A stretch of DNA of 64,000 bases, taken from Mactra quadrangularis (lineage: Eukaryota; Mollusca; Bivalvia; Venerida; Mactridae). A program made the translations under genes and the position numbers. The stretch spans positions 30,823,322 to 30,887,321 of the forward strand of contig CM046300.1 in assembly GCA_025267735.1 (NCBI GenBank). Direction: 5' to 3'. Within the stretch, counting starts at the first letter, position 1. The number at the start of each line of letters is the position of its first letter. Shown here one piece after another: positions 49,174 to 63,035 of this stretch. Under the pieces are notes generated by a model that did not search any database, was not told where the DNA came from, and worked only from the letters and a program-made list of their open reading frames with translations.

Positions 49174-52055
49174 ATATCGTATTGTTACACTCCTAGTAAT
49201 TTGCATTCCATCGCCAATTATTTTCTTAAGCTATATCAATTACCAGTATTTTAATGAAAATGTGCTCGGTCGCAGACAATTTTCCGCTCATAATACTTTC
49301 AATGTTTACTAAAATTGCTTCCAATAATAAGTAAAGTACATTATTGATAAAGATATATTTTCTATCGCGTAGTAATCTGATCGGCTTACAGTAATAGAAC
49401 TTGGGATACTTAGTTGTATTGTTTGCAGGTTTACCAATTACATCAAAGTGCTTTTGGAAAGTAATTACCATGGTAATAGTCATAATGACATTGAAAGAAG
49501 TACGCATTTGCTAAATGTTGTTGTCCTCGTTTGACAAATAAGAATAACTTCCTGATTAAAAGATATTTTCGTGGTGAAATAAAATACTAATTATAGTGTC
49601 AAAAATGTTGCCGAATTTATAACAGAAAAGCTTCTTAGTGGACTTTCTTATTTTTCTTACTATCATTGTTACACAGTCTTTTATGTGTATAGTCATATTT
49701 GATAACTTTAATCCCGTTTTTCGGTTTTTCTATATTACCTAATTTATTCATTCTTGTTAAATGCCATAGTTAAATACTAAGAAGTAGGATAATGAAAGTC
49801 GGTCAAACTTCCAAAGCTTTCAAATTTAGCTACACATTAGGCATAAATAAACACCGACAAAACGACAATTCCATTAGGAGATATTTGCCATAGAAATAAA
49901 GGCTTCAGTTAACTTATGTGGAAATATCAATGAACATGTTTATATTCATAATATTTGCATTAATTTCTCTCTGCACCAATACAATTACTTTGACCCGAAC
50001 TAAATAGTATAACATAACATTACTTTTTGCATTGAATGAAAATACATTCATTGCAGTGCAATTGAACACAATATCAATACAAACACACATTTGGTATAAA
50101 TAAAATGAAGAACATTTAGTTAACAAAAAAACACATGCAAATACAAGGACTGAGTAAAAATTGAGATGAAGACGAATTACGTGGAATATTTGTTTTTGAC
50201 AAATAAGTACATAATTGAAACTAAATTGATACCGACATACATAAGTCAGTTTACAAAAGCAAAACGCATTATACTAATTCATAACGCCATTCAAATTGAA
50301 CCTCAATCATGTATATATAGTTACATTACCTCATTTATTCCGCAACCACAACTAGTGTGACAGACTTGAATTATTTTACATGTCTCACAGCACTATCAAG
50401 CATTTTGTGGTAAATCTATTTCCTTTCATTTGTCAATTGCTGTAACAAAAGTAGGTCAAATCCTTAGTTAGCTCGTACAAATAAATAAACGGTTCTTCTG
50501 ATCTCATTTCTACCAAATAAAGCAAGTTACACTGCCAAATAGTCTGACAAAGTCATCGATTGATTATACTGATTGATTTATCCATCGTCTTTCCACCTTT
50601 GATATTAGCTGGAGGTCATTTAACGTTCTGACAATGTCTGCACTATAACGTATGGTACAGTTCGGCAGATATTATATTTGTGAAGGAACCTTGGATGAAT
50701 ACAAAATAAGCGATCAGATGTCTTTAATATTTATTTTCAAATGAAACTCGTTTTGAGAATGTGTCTCAACCTTTCAAACAAACCTTTGAAACAAAAGACA
50801 ATAGATGTATAGTAAAACTCTTAGCACCACAACACGGTATATAATTATGGTTTGCTTGAAGGTATGTCAAAGAATTCCCTAAGGCTAAATATAAGTACAT
50901 AATATCTCACCTGACTAACATGTTGCGTAAGCATCAAACTGTAGGAATGGTTTCGATGGCAAGTATTTATAGAGCATAATGAATTCGGATATCTGTTATC
51001 CTGATTGACATAACAATATAAATATACACAGATACGGTTTTGAAAATAATCCCAGTTGGTAAAAATATAAACATAGAAAGTTGAACAACATAGGTAAAAA
51101 ATTTATAGCAACCGAGTATAATTGACAAATTACTACTTAGAACAACATTGCAACTGAATTGACATCCTCATTGACAAATTATCATGAGAATGCAAACATG
51201 ATATGATAACGTCAGTTAAATTGTACATTAAATATTTTATACTAAGTTTGCAAAACCTCATTTTTCTCTCACAAATCATTAGTCAAATAGACTTGAAAAT
51301 GTTTATATTTCCCACCGCATCATTAATAATTTTTGTGGTAAATCTATTTCCTTTTATATATCAATTGTTTATCAAAAGTAGGTCAACTCTTTAGTAAGCT
51401 CGTACTAATACATGTAAATAAACATTGACTAAAACTGTTCTTCTGACCTTATTTCTACCACAAAATCAGGTTACTCAACCAAAATAGCCTGACAAAGTAA
51501 TTGATTCATTATACCGTTTTATCCATTGTATTTCTATGTCTGTCATTTACAGGGATATCACTAAATGATCTGACAATTTCTGACGTAAGTTTTGACGTAT
51601 GATACAGAGATTCAACAGAATTTCTACTTGTAAAGGAAATTGGGAATGGAACAAAACTTAGCGACCGGGAGTAGACAATATTGATTTTAAAATGAAACTT
51701 GTACCAGGAAAGTAGAAAGGTTTTCTTAAGTATTCAACCAATTATTAAAACAAAACAAAAATTGACAAAAACTAAAGTGCTTAATATCACAGCAAGCTGA
51801 ACAAATAAGATTTGATAAAATTTGGCGAAATAATTCCTGATAAATAGATCTTAGCCTATCAATGTTCACAAGCCTAACATTTGGTTTTAACATTATACTG
51901 CAGAATTGAATTCAATAGCAAATACTTAAAGACTGTAACGAAATCTAATATATCTTCTTTTGATTGACATAACTACATAAATATACAAGGGGAGAGCCGT
52001 AACTAAGTTATAGAACTTGTGACCCCACCCGATTGCCGTATATACATATAGTTAT

Positions 52056-52523
52056 TTGTTATTATTATCTTTGTTGTACTTCTGTACTTGTAAAAATGTA
52101 ATACGGGCAAATGAATATACACTAGTTCATTTTACAAAATATTATCAATCAAAAAGGTATGTTTTTTCGAATCCGGAGGACAAGAGCATGTTAGATTTTT
52201 GGTCGGGTGCATATACATTTCAAAGGTTTGATCATAATAAACTTTTTACGGCCATTCTCACTGATAGTGCTGTCAGTTACTTACCAATTTATGCGTTAAG
52301 TAGTAGTTTAACGTTTGGGTATGAAGATCTTAAACAGATTTACAAGGACACTATTATAAGATCGGCTCACTGCTGCAATATAACGGACAAAAATATAGTA
52401 CTGTTACTTCGTGAAACATTTCACATTTTATATTTGCAACCGGTATTAGATTCTTTTCATGTTAACGATAATTCTTTCCTTTACTTTATTTTTACTTTCT
52501 CATTAATGAAAACATCAACATGA
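52056..52523 (+). CDS. Unrecognised ORF, possibly a gene fragment
   Basis: The frame is open for 155 codons; the first ATG (MLDFWSGAY) is at codon 44, so the true extent is unclear. Composition is protein-like rather than repeat-like (SGAYTFQRFDHNKLFTAI, DSAVSYLPIYALSS, TDKNIVLLLRETFHILY). It lies in copy A of the duplication, in a part with no visible counterpart in copy B. No family is recognised. It may be a host exon or part of a decayed mobile element. Confidence 0.3.
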   Translation: MLLLSLLYFCTCKNVIRANEYTLVHFTKYYQSKRYVFSNPEDKSMLDFWSGAYTFQRFDHNKLFTAILTDSAVSYLPIYALSSSLTFGYEDLKQIYKDTIIRSAHCCNITDKNIVLLLRETFHILYLQPVLDSFHVNDNSFLYFIFTFSLMKTST

Positions 52524-53815
52524 AGGCATTGTAATCGTGCTGTTTATAAAGATATTACGTTTTCTTACAAGCATCCCAACCTAGCCCGCTTTTAGCGTTG
52601 TGATAACACTTATACCTTTTGCAGTAGAGTCCTTGACCGCAGTCGATACTGTATGGTTTAATGCAACAAGCAAAACGGTTCTTACTCCAGGCTCTGAAAA
52701 AAACGTTTAACTGAACGTCCTAACCTAAAACATATTGTATATCAAATCGTCATAAATCCGTTTATACACGCTGCTTCCTATGAATATCTCCTCTGTTATA
52801 ATCTGGATCAGCAATATAATGTGTAAAATTACCCGTAATGATCTGATCTTTCCCGTCGATATCATTCATTTGATTGCGTTCAAGCAAATCCTTTTTTATT
52901 CTGATTGAATCTTCTGAATACTGCAACATCTATCTGATCAAGTACAGACGATTCTGACATAGAAAACCATGTATAAAACATTATGTAGTACATGACTAAA
53001 CCAACGTCCGTGATAGAAATCCATCAACTTAACATCTGATCAATGATACAGTCAGTCACATAAAAAGATCACATTGATACGTGTATTAGACTGGTGTCAC
53101 ATTAATTGAATTACCTAATCCGATAACTTTCACACATTACACACAATATTTAAATTATTCCTTAATGACCCAATTCACATTTGTTTCTTTCTACAAAATG
53201 GGAATTTCTCCACGAGGCATGTTAAACAGACGATACGTGAATTGATTTTATACCAGGACTAGGATGTGATAAAAATGTATCAACGACGACTTTGAATCTT
53301 GCAAACAAATCTCCATGACTATTTGCGACTCGTCATATAAAGAGCAATTGCATACATAAGAGAGGGTTCCTACGCAGTCTAAGACGCAATTCTATAACAT
53401 TGTTTGCATTTTCATTGTTTTGTGGCAAAGTTTACCAATGAAATAATGTGTCAGGTCGTATCCTAGTTTGGAAAATTTAACAATATTATTCATAATTCTT
53501 CATATTAAGCGCAATTTTCGGCTCCAATGTTGAATGGTAAGCAAGCGCAAATGAAGAATATCTTAATTGTGGGTAAGACAAAGCGGTGGCTATTAAAAAC
53601 TTTATTACAATTGTTGTGAAACGGAGTTGATTACAAATAAAACAAACAATCTGAATATCAAGGTTTTACTATATCGATATCAATGATGCGATACGATGAA
53701 GTGTCTATTCAATCCTTCAGGAATCTAATAGATTATCATTATACAAATGTGGGAGTATTATTTAAAGAGTTATTGCTAATATTACTGAGAGTTTCTACGC
53801 AGTCTGGGACACAAT

Positions 53816-54710
53816 GCTATAATTTTGTTTGCCGTTAGCTTTTCAATGTTTTTTTTTAGCAAATGTTATCTATGTGACAATTTCATTCATTAAATAAAGA
53901 CACGGTAAAGAGTAAGGACCATTATTTTTGACATCTTTTCAGCCTGAGTATATAAGGACACTTGTATGAATATAGATATTTTGTCAGTATCTAGATACAG
54001 TAATTTTCGTTTCCATTGGTCAAATTCGTAGTCATTTCTTACAGAAGTGTTCACATACTAAAACCGAAAAACAAAATGTAAATACATGTTTTATTTTATA
54101 TATCCAATGTGAAGTTCATCGATATTTATTTTGAGATGAGTCTGGTTGAAATAAATCCGAACAGTGATGTTAACAAAATATTTCTGGCCATCAGTGAAGA
54201 AATTGTCAACTACTTCATTAGCATAGCGACTATTTTAATAATACATTATTCATTTGCTGAATATAATGTAGTGCAAGAAGTATTTGTCCTCTGTAGTAAT
54301 TCGTATATTCTCCTTTTTCTTATACATTAAGTATGTTGGTTGAAACAGATCATGGACTAAGTGAACTAGTAAGCAATGTAACTAAATGCCAAATCCTTCA
54401 TGTCAACAAAGAGCTTACTGTATAAGATGTACTTCCTCAATCCAACAATAATGATAAACGGTCAATTTGATGACTACAATCTCTCTGTGTATGGTATGAA
54501 CTACTAGCTTCTTTCCATGGTAAAAATATGTCAGAGACATTGTTTGTGATTTCTTGATATCCAATTGGATAGGGAAGAAATAAACTCTTGATAAATGTGT
54601 CAGATGACTGCAACAGTTCAGTAATGTTAGTTTAGAATCAGTCAGATGTGTTTATCTGATGATTCATTATGTATTGTTACATGTATATATTTTACAGTAA
54701 TCGTGAACTT
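53816..54710. other. AT-rich DNA with no supported gene
   Basis: The frame at 54109-54330 is AT-codon rich and lacks motifs. Confidence 0.5.
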
Positions 54711-55017
54711 CTTTTTTGTTGGGTTTAACGCCGTAGCAACACATTGCATAGGTCATATAACGGCGGTCAGTCAACCTATTCACTCCTGCTGGAAAAACTA
54801 AATCTTTGGAGTTAGCTGTTAACCAACGACTAAGCGCATACTTTCGTCAGTGACAGACAACTGCCCGTCATACATAATTAAAATCATTGGTAGGGAAGAG
54901 AATGGCGTAGAAATAATTTCATGACCAAGTTCCATGAGAGTATGCCTCTCCCGGAAATTGAACCCACGACTCCTTGATCAGTAGACTTGCGTGCTACCAA
55001 CTGAGCTAGCCGGCCGG
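54711..55017 (-). repeat. Full-length tRNA-derived SINE
   Basis: On the minus strand it opens with a tRNA-like head, GGCTAGCTCAGTTGGTAGC (A box) and GTGGGTTCAATTTCCGG (B box), continues with a roughly 200-bp body and ends GGCGTTAAACCCAACAAAAAA. It is the most complete of the family that also occurs at 2078-2330 and 12140-12270. The polymerase III promoter boxes look intact. Confidence 0.75.
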
Positions 55018-56269
55018 CTTAGTCACGGACTCATATAATGCAGATATGAAAAGGATAGAAAGTTACTGCTGATCCTTTGGTAGTTAAGATATGTTTGATA
55101 AATTGTTACAGTAGTATAGCATTATATCTGACACATGCTTATAATTTCATGTGGCTTGACCAATATGAAGCGTCAGTAAGTTTAGGGAGTATAAAAAATA
55201 TTTTTGCAACAATGTCTAAAAAGCAAAGTACAACGCAGAAATTATAGACTGGGTGCTGCAAATGAAAGGTATCTAATTTATTAACAGAGTATCGATATCA
55301 AATTGTTGTTTGAGGGCTTGCTTTTATGGTCATTTATCTTTGTTATTTTGGCGACTGGTAGACCTATATAGAACTCTTACAAATGCTAGTTAATGCTTCC
55401 ACAATGTTCTGACAAACTGTTTCTAGAACTTGTGTCTCTATTAGGCCATTTGATCACAGAATAATATCTTGCTTTATATTGTCGTTGATTGTCAATATAT
55501 TTCTGTTAGTGGTACATTGTATAAAATACACAAAAAATCCCTAGACATAGCAAGTGATTACTTGATACGTAATTGGCTATAACATGACGGAACGGAACTC
55601 TTAATGCATCGATCAATCACATTGTTTGAAACAAGTGAATGATGTGATTTCAGAATTAGCACGGCAAATCTAACTGACGGTTTATTCTGTACTGTTAGAA
55701 CTTTTAACAGTTATCGCGAGGGCGTATAAAACGAATGCATTAAATGGATAGAAAAATGCAGCTGATGAAATTAGACTCTTTGATCGAAGAGAGATATTAA
55801 TTTAGATGGATAATTATCTGTTTGACTATTTTATTTTGCGTGGTTGAATAAATATGATGCGCCAAAAAGGTTATTTTTTCGCAAAATTGCCTTAATATTG
55901 CGCTTTCAAGGGAATTGTAAAATCGAAACTATAGCATATCAAATACAAACTATTACGTGAACCAATATTTGACCTACATGTATTTCAAACTCACCATTTG
56001 TTTCTTTGTTATTTGCTTAATCGACAATTATATTTGTTAATTAAGGCAACACGCATAAACCTGCCGTAATGTTAAACGATGTCGATGGGATTATTAAACT
56101 ATTTTCCTAATTATGCTTAAGATATTAACGGAAATTTACTGAAATTTGCAGAGACATGTAGATATTGCTAAAGAGTTATAACATACATAATATTATCCAC
56201 ATTGCATTTAACTTCGTATGTGAAATTTGTATTTTACAGAGTGTATAGTTTTTTTTTGCGTGTCAGTAA
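55018..56269. other. AT-rich DNA with no supported gene
   Basis: No domain or repeat family recognised. Confidence 0.5.
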
Positions 56270-58095
56270 AAGATTCGTGAGTTCATAATTATAAACAATG
56301 TGTTACAAAATTAAAACTCTCGTTTTCATAATAGACGTAGTAATATATGAACAAAGATCGTAGGTTAGTTACGGTTAACCGATATACCTATTAATATTGC
56401 AATACCGATTCTGACGGTTTTTAACCGGTTCATATTTTCCTGAATCGGTTTTTGTTGTAACATGTTATGTGCCATGTCAATTGTTTGCATTAGAATCTGA
56501 AATTTAAATGTTAGAAATAATGTTAGATCTGTTGAAAACTTGAAACAGTCTTATTAAGCTTTAATAGGGTAAACAGTCAAATGAGAGAATTTTTTCTTCT
56601 CGTACTTGCGTTTCTAATATGCATTTTTCTAACATATAGTCCATTTTACACAAATTATTCAAACATTTCAAATGTCATTTGTATAAGAGATTATTTTAAA
56701 ATACTTGTATGTGTGTAATGTTGAACAAATTAGGATGTATGTGTATTAGTTTATGTTTTGCATCTCTATACAAAAAGCAGTACGTATTGCAATATATTGC
56801 CATACGGGTTTTGCTTATTGAAATATATTGCAATACCGTTATATCGTCTTGTTACACCCCTAGAAACCAGTGTTTCATGGACTTTTATATTATTAAGCTA
56901 CAAAAAGAGAAAATGTGATTGGTTGCTAACAATTTTCCGCTTATAATACTTTAAATGGCTACAAGAATGATTCCAATGATAAGCAAATTACGTTTTTGTT
57001 AAATATCTATTTTCTTTTGCGTAGTAAGCTGATATGCTTAAAGTAATAGAACTTGGGATAATTAGTTTTATTGTTTGCAGGTTTACCAATGACACAAAAT
57101 TGTTTTGAAAATGTAATTACCATGTCTATTGCCATAACGACATTGAAAGTATGACGCATTTACTAAATGTTGTTATCCTCGTTTGACAAATGAGAACCGT
57201 GAACCTTATTTTAATTCCTGATTAAAAAAATATTTACATGGCGAAATAATACACTAATTGTTATGTCAATGGTGTTGCTAAATTTATAATAGAAAAGCTT
57301 CTTAGCGGACTTTCTAATTTTACTAACTATCACTGTTACACAGTCTTTAATATGTATAGTCCTTATTGATAATTTCAATCCTGCTTTTCTATTTTATTTT
57401 TATTTATTAATTTATTTACAAAATATAAATTCAAACATACATTATATAAAAGAAATGAAGAACATCTAGTTAACAGAGACACGTATAAGTACAGTACAAG
57501 AAACAAATTATGCAAAGCATCAAAGAGCGCAAAAAAATAATAAGAAAAGGGTAACGTTTAAACTTATGATTCTCTATTAGTGAGAGGTGATTTGAGACAA
57601 GCGAACCTCTAACCAATAAATGACCCAATTGTTTTAGGGGGTTATACACATGACTACAAGAAAAGATTGATGCAAAGCATCAATTACCACCAAATAGTTG
57701 TAGCATTATAATTATGTACAAGAAAAGATCAATGCAACGCATTAAATACCGCCGGATAGTGGTTACATTATGTGTACATACATCAAAAGAGAAAACAAAG
57801 ATATATGCGGCAAAAAGAGTACAAAATTATGTATTCTGAGGTATAATGCAGAACACGTAAAGTGTTCCATGATTAAATGGCACAGTTTATAGATCTTCAA
57901 TATCAATATATTATTTCTTTTTATAATATTTCCTTTTATAAACTTACATAAAACATTGCTTATTGACCACTAATTACAGCAATATATTTATGTTTGTTAA
58001 AATATAAGCATCTATTATAATTATTATTAAATTATATTAGACCGAAGGCTTTATCTTAGCATATTAACTTTCACAAAGTGGCATTAACATAATAC

Positions 58096-58314
58096 TATTT
58101 TTTACGTCGTATTCAACACATATATAGGTCATATATACGACGGTCAGCTCTTCCTACTATAGGTTTTCTGGACACTTTTCTACACCAGTACTAACTTACC
58201 ATACCACGAGGCCGACAACTCATGTATAGGGTATGACCTGCCTCAACCGGGTTTCGAAACCGCGATCTCCGGATTCGAAGTCAGACATGCTAACCACTAC
58301 GCCACGGCCGCGGC
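58096..58314 (-). repeat. tRNA-derived SINE, third variant
   Basis: The minus strand begins GGCCGTGGCGTAGTGGTTAG (A box) with B box GGTTTCGAAACC about 45 nt later, then the body shared in part with the second SINE family, ending in ACGTAAAAAA. Confidence 0.65.
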
Positions 58315-59624
58315 TACATTATACTGTAGAATTGATTTTGATCGCAAGTATTTATAGAGCGTAACGAATTCTTTTTCTCTTTTCCTGATTTACAAAAACT
58401 ATATAAATATACAGGTTATGTTTTGAAAATAATCCTAGTTGCTAAAATATAAACATAGAAAAAATGTTAAAAAACATAGGTGAAAATTATATTTATTTTT
58501 AAAACAACCATATACATGTTCAAACTTGACAAATTACTGCTTAAAACAACATCGCAACTGAATCGATATCCACATAGAAAAATTATCATGCTAACGCATA
58601 CACAATTTCATAACGTCATTTAAATTGTACATTAATTTTTTTTATATTTAGTTTGCAAAACCACATTTTTCTCATACAAATCATTAGTCATTTTGTTATA
58701 TTTCCCACAGTATCATTTATCATTTTGTGGAAACAAATCTATTTCCTTTCACATATCAATTGTTTTATCAAAAGTAGGTCAAAACCTTAGTTAGCTCCTA
58801 CTAATACATAATAAATAGACGTTGACAAAAATAGTTCTACTGACCTAATTGCTACTAAATAAATCAGCTTACGCCACCAAATAGTCTGACAAAGAAATTG
58901 ATTTATTCTACTGTTTATCCATTGTCTTTCTATGTTTGTTATTTACTGGCAGATGTTTAGACGTTCTGACCATTTCTAAATTATAACGTATTGTACTGTT
59001 CAGCTAATTCTTCATTTGTAGAGACATTTGTGTGAAGAAACTGAGATGAAAGCAAAGTAAGTGCTTAGGAGTATATAATAAAACATCTAAATGAAACTCG
59101 CTGTTAGAAAGTTGAGTATGTGTCACCAACATTCAAAGACACCTTTGAAATTAACAAGTAAACAAATAGTAAAATACCAAGCACCACAGCACGCTTAATA
59201 ATTTAGGTTTGCTTGGAGGTTTGCGAAAGAATTCTCGAAGGCTAGATCTTAGCATACTAACTTTCACAAAAGCAAAATACTGTAAAAGTGGTTTAGATGG
59301 CAAGTATTTATAGAGCATAACTTTTACTGATATCAATTATTCTGATTGACATTGATATATAATCAAAAACATTTAAAGAAAATTTATATTTCCCACAGTA
59401 TCATTAATAATGTTATGTAAAATCTATTTTCTTTCATATTTATATGTTATATCAAGTAGGCCAAATCCTAAGTAAGCTCGTACTAATACATGTAAATAGC
59501 CGTTGACTAAAATAGTTCTCATGACCAAATTTCCATCACATAAATCGGCTTACACCACCAAATAGTCTGACAAAGTCATTAATTTATTCTACTGTTTTAT
59601 CCATTGTCTTTCCATGTTTGTTAT

Positions 59625-62600
59625 TTAGGTTAATACATTATTTCGAATTATTAGAGCTTCTTCTATATATTTCGCAAGAGAAATTAATTCTGATTTATTA
59701 CTACTGTTTAAAAGATTAATGAATTTGAACATACTCGGTTTAGTTCTATAAAACTTCTTTATGTAATCTTTTCGAATATGGTCATACATAGGACACTTAA
59801 AAATAAAATGAAACTCGTCTTCGACGTCTATTGAATTACAAATTTGGCAAAATCGCTGATTTCGTTCGACTCTGGTGTTTGAGTAACGACCTGTCTGAAT
59901 TCTTAAATTAAGGCCAGATATACGTAGTTTTGTGAGATATGTTCTATATTTTCGAGATATAATTGTATTCAAGTATGTTTCCAAACAAAAAGAGTCTTTA
60001 ATAGAATTGTAGAGTTTTAGAGAACTACTGGATTCTTTTTTACTGTACCATGATTGTAAAAACTCGTCAAAAAGCCTCTGTTTAAATATGGGTATAAACT
60101 GTTTGATATTTATAGAATATGGATTATGCCAAATATGTAGAAATCCATATTTTTCTAATAATTTTTTTACATTGCTAAACCAATTAACATGGCCTTTATT
60201 TACGTCATCAAGCGATGATTCAACAATAGATTTAATAATAATGTTATCACTATAACATAATTTATACCAATATTTTAAAATTCGGACGAATCGGTTTATA
60301 TGTAGTGGGAAACGACCTAGTTCGCCATAGACACTTACATTACAACTCGTTTGTTTAACGCCTAGTATTGTTTTACAAAATTTCAAATGTAATGTCTCGA
60401 GTTGCTTAGACTTAGTAAAACCCCATATTTCGCAACCGAACGTTATGACGGAAGAAACAAAAGCATCAAATAATTGTAAAGCCACCTTTGGCTTGGTCTC
60501 ATACCGTTTGAGGTTTGATATCAAAACATTCATGGCTTTTAAACCCTTCCCGTACAATGTTTGAGTATTTAGATCGAAACTTCCCTTGTAATTAAGTGTT
60601 ACCCCCAGATAATTAAAATTGTCGACAATTTCAATATTTTCATTTCCATAGCTCCATCGTTCATGTAAATTTACACTACCTCGTTTTCGAAAAACAACTA
60701 TTTTGGTTTTTTGTACGTTAACTTCTAACCCCCATGTAGAGCAATACTCGTGTAATTTATCTAATGATAGTTGTAAATCTTCGGGGGTCAGACCGAGAAT
60801 GACCATGTCATCTGCGAACATAAGTAATATAATACAAATATCATTTAAAGTTAAGCCACTCTCTAATCTATCTTGTAAAAACAATTCTAAATCTTCGACA
60901 AAGAGAGAAAATAATATGGGTGATAAAATTTCACCCTGGCGAAGACCGACGGAAATATCAAAATAATCTGAGTAGTTATCACAATATTTAACGCATGATT
61001 TGACAGACTGGTACATATTTCGAATAATCCGCAAAATTTTCCCATTTAAACCATATTTATGTAGTTTCCACCATAAAGCATGTCGATAAATTGAATCAAA
61101 ACAACGTTTAAGATCAATAAAACTACAGTATAGTCTTTTGTTTTCTCCTATTAGTTTTTGTATTAACGACTGTAAGATAAAAACAGCATCTATGGTGGAT
61201 CTACCAGGCCTGAAACCAAACTGTGCGTCTGATATAGCCACGTTTTGTTCCGCCCAGTCAGATATGCGTTTATTTAATATACATGAAAATAATTTACCAA
61301 AATTACTCAGAAGAGTTATCCCCCTGTACCCAGACACATCGTAGTAGTTACCTCCCTTCTTAAATAATGGTATAATAACACCGCGGGTCCAAGCCTCTGG
61401 ATATACGCCTTGGTCGAGAATCTTATTGAAAATTTCCGTTAAATGACCGGCTAAAATGTCACTAGCTTCTATAAAATACTCATTCAATAACTTATCTTCT
61501 CCGGGTGATTTATTAGTTTTCATTTTTTGTATGGCCTTACGGACTTCCTCATACGTTATCGGTACGTTTAGGTTCTCGTATAACGATTCGTTGTTATCAA
61601 AGTCATGCGAATTGTTGAAATGCTCGGAATTTTCGTAATAAGTGCGATTCACATCCGCAAACATTGACTCGAAATAGTTTTTAAATTCATCAAGAGGTAC
61701 GTTTGTCGCGCTGGTATGTTGTTGTGTTTTAAAATACCTCCAAAAGTCGCGAGGTCTTGATTTCTTTAACGATTCAAAATTTTTACATCGATTAAAGCGA
61801 TAGATTCTTTGTTTCTTTTTAATTAAATTTTTGTAGGCGGTTTTCAATCGACAAAGTTCAGTTCTATTTACTTCTGAGCGAGAATTATTGAATATACGCA
61901 ATGCATTTTTGTACAATAGTTTTGCGTTACGGCATTCATTGTCGAACCATTTAGTATCATCACTTTTGTTATTGGATTGAAACCTCGGGTATTTAGTCAC
62001 GTGTTTAACAAACAGAGGGTCGAAAACTTCTCGGATGATTTTTGTGAACGATTCTACTAGCTCATTGATATTATCTCCTGTCATTAATTCATTTATTTGT
62101 GGTAGTTTCTCGATTAAACCAGCTCTATAACACTCTCGCTCTTCAGATTTCCAACTAATACGCTCGGTCTCTGTCCCTGTATTAAAATTGGTAACAGTAT
62201 TCATGCGTGACAAGCCTAATATTAAAGGTGCATGGTCGCTATATTCATTAAACGGAAGAACTTCAAAGTTGCTTACGCGGCAAAAATTTGAGTCTTTCAT
62301 TAGTACATAATCAATTACGCTCGACCCTTTATTATTATAACATGTGTATGAACCAATCCCAAAATCAGAACCTACTCTACCGGGCATGATACGAAGTGAT
62401 GTAGACTTACATAGATCTAATAATTTAGTACCCTGAGAGTTACTCCCCTTGTCCATAGAAATTCGTGGTAATATAGTATCGGTTATATAACAATCATCAT
62501 CAATGTCCGGTATATATCTATCACACAAAATATAATCCTGTTTACACGAAGTTCTAGCATTAAAATCACCTGATACTAATACCATACCCTTGGATTCAAA

Positions 62601-63035
62601 ATAATTAATATCATTTCGGAGACAATCATACAAGTCTACATCTATTACATTTGACATAGGAGAATTATCACTCCACATATACACAGCAGCAAAATATATA
62701 TCAGATTCAAATCCAAAGTAAGAGCTGACCAATTTTAACCATAATATTGTATCATGAACATTTTTTACAACTGATACACCATTTTTAAGATAGTTTTTTA
62801 CGTATATTACAATACCGCCACTGTCACGTTTAGCTTTACGGTGTCTATACTTTCGAAAATAATTATAACAAAAATATCCATCTAAATCAATTTTGCTATT
62901 TTTGTTTGTCCATGCTTCAGTAAGGATTATAATATCATACTTAGTTAAAAATGATGAAAAGTTAGTATCTTCCCTTTTTTTAGTACTAAGTCCATTACAA
63001 TTCCATATTAAACAGTTAAGTTCACCCCCGACTTC
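59625..63035 (-). CDS. LINE ORF2: endonuclease and reverse transcriptase
   Basis: The frame is open for 1,137 codons including the stop. The first ATG is at 62730-62732, but the endonuclease domain starts well upstream (LNCLIWNCNGLSTKK, then LTEAW), so translation must begin before it. Endonuclease motifs GDFNAR and YSDHAPL are present. Reverse-transcriptase motifs include KMKTNKSPGEDKL, FGFRPGRSTIDAVF, FIDLKRCFDSIY, GLRQGEILSPILFSLF and FADDMVIL. The C-terminus has a C-x2-C…H…C knuckle (CQICNSIDVEDEFHFIFKC). No RNase H. It copies its RNA into a nicked target. The ORF stop is close to the point where host duplication sequence begins, so the 3' UTR is very short or lost. Confidence 0.92.
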   Translation of the reverse strand, partial: EVGGELNCLIWNCNGLSTKKREDTNFSSFLTKYDIIILTEAWTNKNSKIDLDGYFCYNYFRKYRHRKAKRDSGGIVIYVKNYLKNGVSVVKNVHDTILWLKLVSSYFGFESDIYFAAVYMWSDNSPMSNVIDVDLYDCLRNDINYFESKGMVLVSGDFNARTSCKQDYILCDRYIPDIDDDCYITDTILPRISMDKGSNSQGTKLLDLCKSTSLRIMPGRVGSDFGIGSYTCYNNKGSSVIDYVLMKDSNFCRVSNFEVLPFNEYSDHAPLILGLSRMNTVTNFNTGTETERISWKSEERECYRAGLIEKLPQINELMTGDNINELVESFTKIIREVFDPLFVKHVTKYPRFQSNNKSDDTKWFDNECRNAKLLYKNALRIFNNSRSEVNRTELCRLKTAYKNLIKKKQRIYRFNRCKNFESLKKSRPRDFWRYFKTQQHTSATNVPLDEFKNYFESMFADVNRTYYENSEHFNNSHDFDNNESLYENLNVPITYEEVRKAIQKMKTNKSPGEDKLLNEYFIEASDILAGHLTEIFNKILDQGVYPEAWTRGVIIPLFKKGGNYYDVSGYRGITLLSNFGKLFSCILNKRISDWAEQNVAISDAQFGFRPGRSTIDAVFILQSLIQKLIGENKRLYCSFIDLKRCFDSIYRHALWWKLHKYGLNGKILRIIRNMYQSVKSCVKYCDNYSDYFDISVGLRQGEILSPILFSLFVEDLELFLQDRLESGLTLNDICIILLMFADDMVILGLTPEDLQLSLDKLHEYCSTWGLEVNVQKTKIVVFRKRGSVNLHERWSYGNENIEIVDNFNYLGVTLNYKGSFDLNTQTLYGKGLKAMNVLISNLKRYETKPKVALQLFDAFVSSVITFGCEIWGFTKSKQLETLHLKFCKTILGVKQTSCNVSVYGELGRFPLHINRFVRILKYWYKLCYSDNIIIKSIVESSLDDVNKGHVNWFSNVKKLLEKYGFLHIWHNPYSINIKQFIPIFKQRLFDEFLQSWYSKKESSSSLKLYNSIKDSFCLETYLNTIISRKYRTYLTKLRISGLNLRIQTGRYSNTRVERNQRFCQICNSIDVEDEFHFIFKCPMYDHIRKDYIKKFYRTKPSMFKFINLLNSSNKSELISLAKYIEEALIIRNNVLT

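Larger units (their letters stand above)
48070..53815. repeat. Tandem segmental duplication, copy A
   Basis: Order is conserved with 56270-64000: AGACGTAGTAATAT, GCAATACC.ATTCTGAC, TAATGTTAG.., TTTGCAGGTTTACCAAT, GAAAAGCTTCTTAG.GGACTTTCT, TTTGTGGTAAATCTATTTCC, TAGTCTGACAAAG, and finally GGTTTTACTATATCGATATC. Copy A has an extra 0.57-kb piece (about 48600-49173) and lacks the LINE of copy B. The TTTGTGGTAAATC…ACAAAGT block occurs twice within each copy. Confidence 0.7.

Noticed and set aside
48967..49206. 79-codon minus frame
   Set aside because: Lies within an insertion unique to copy A; no recognised domain, so not called a gene.
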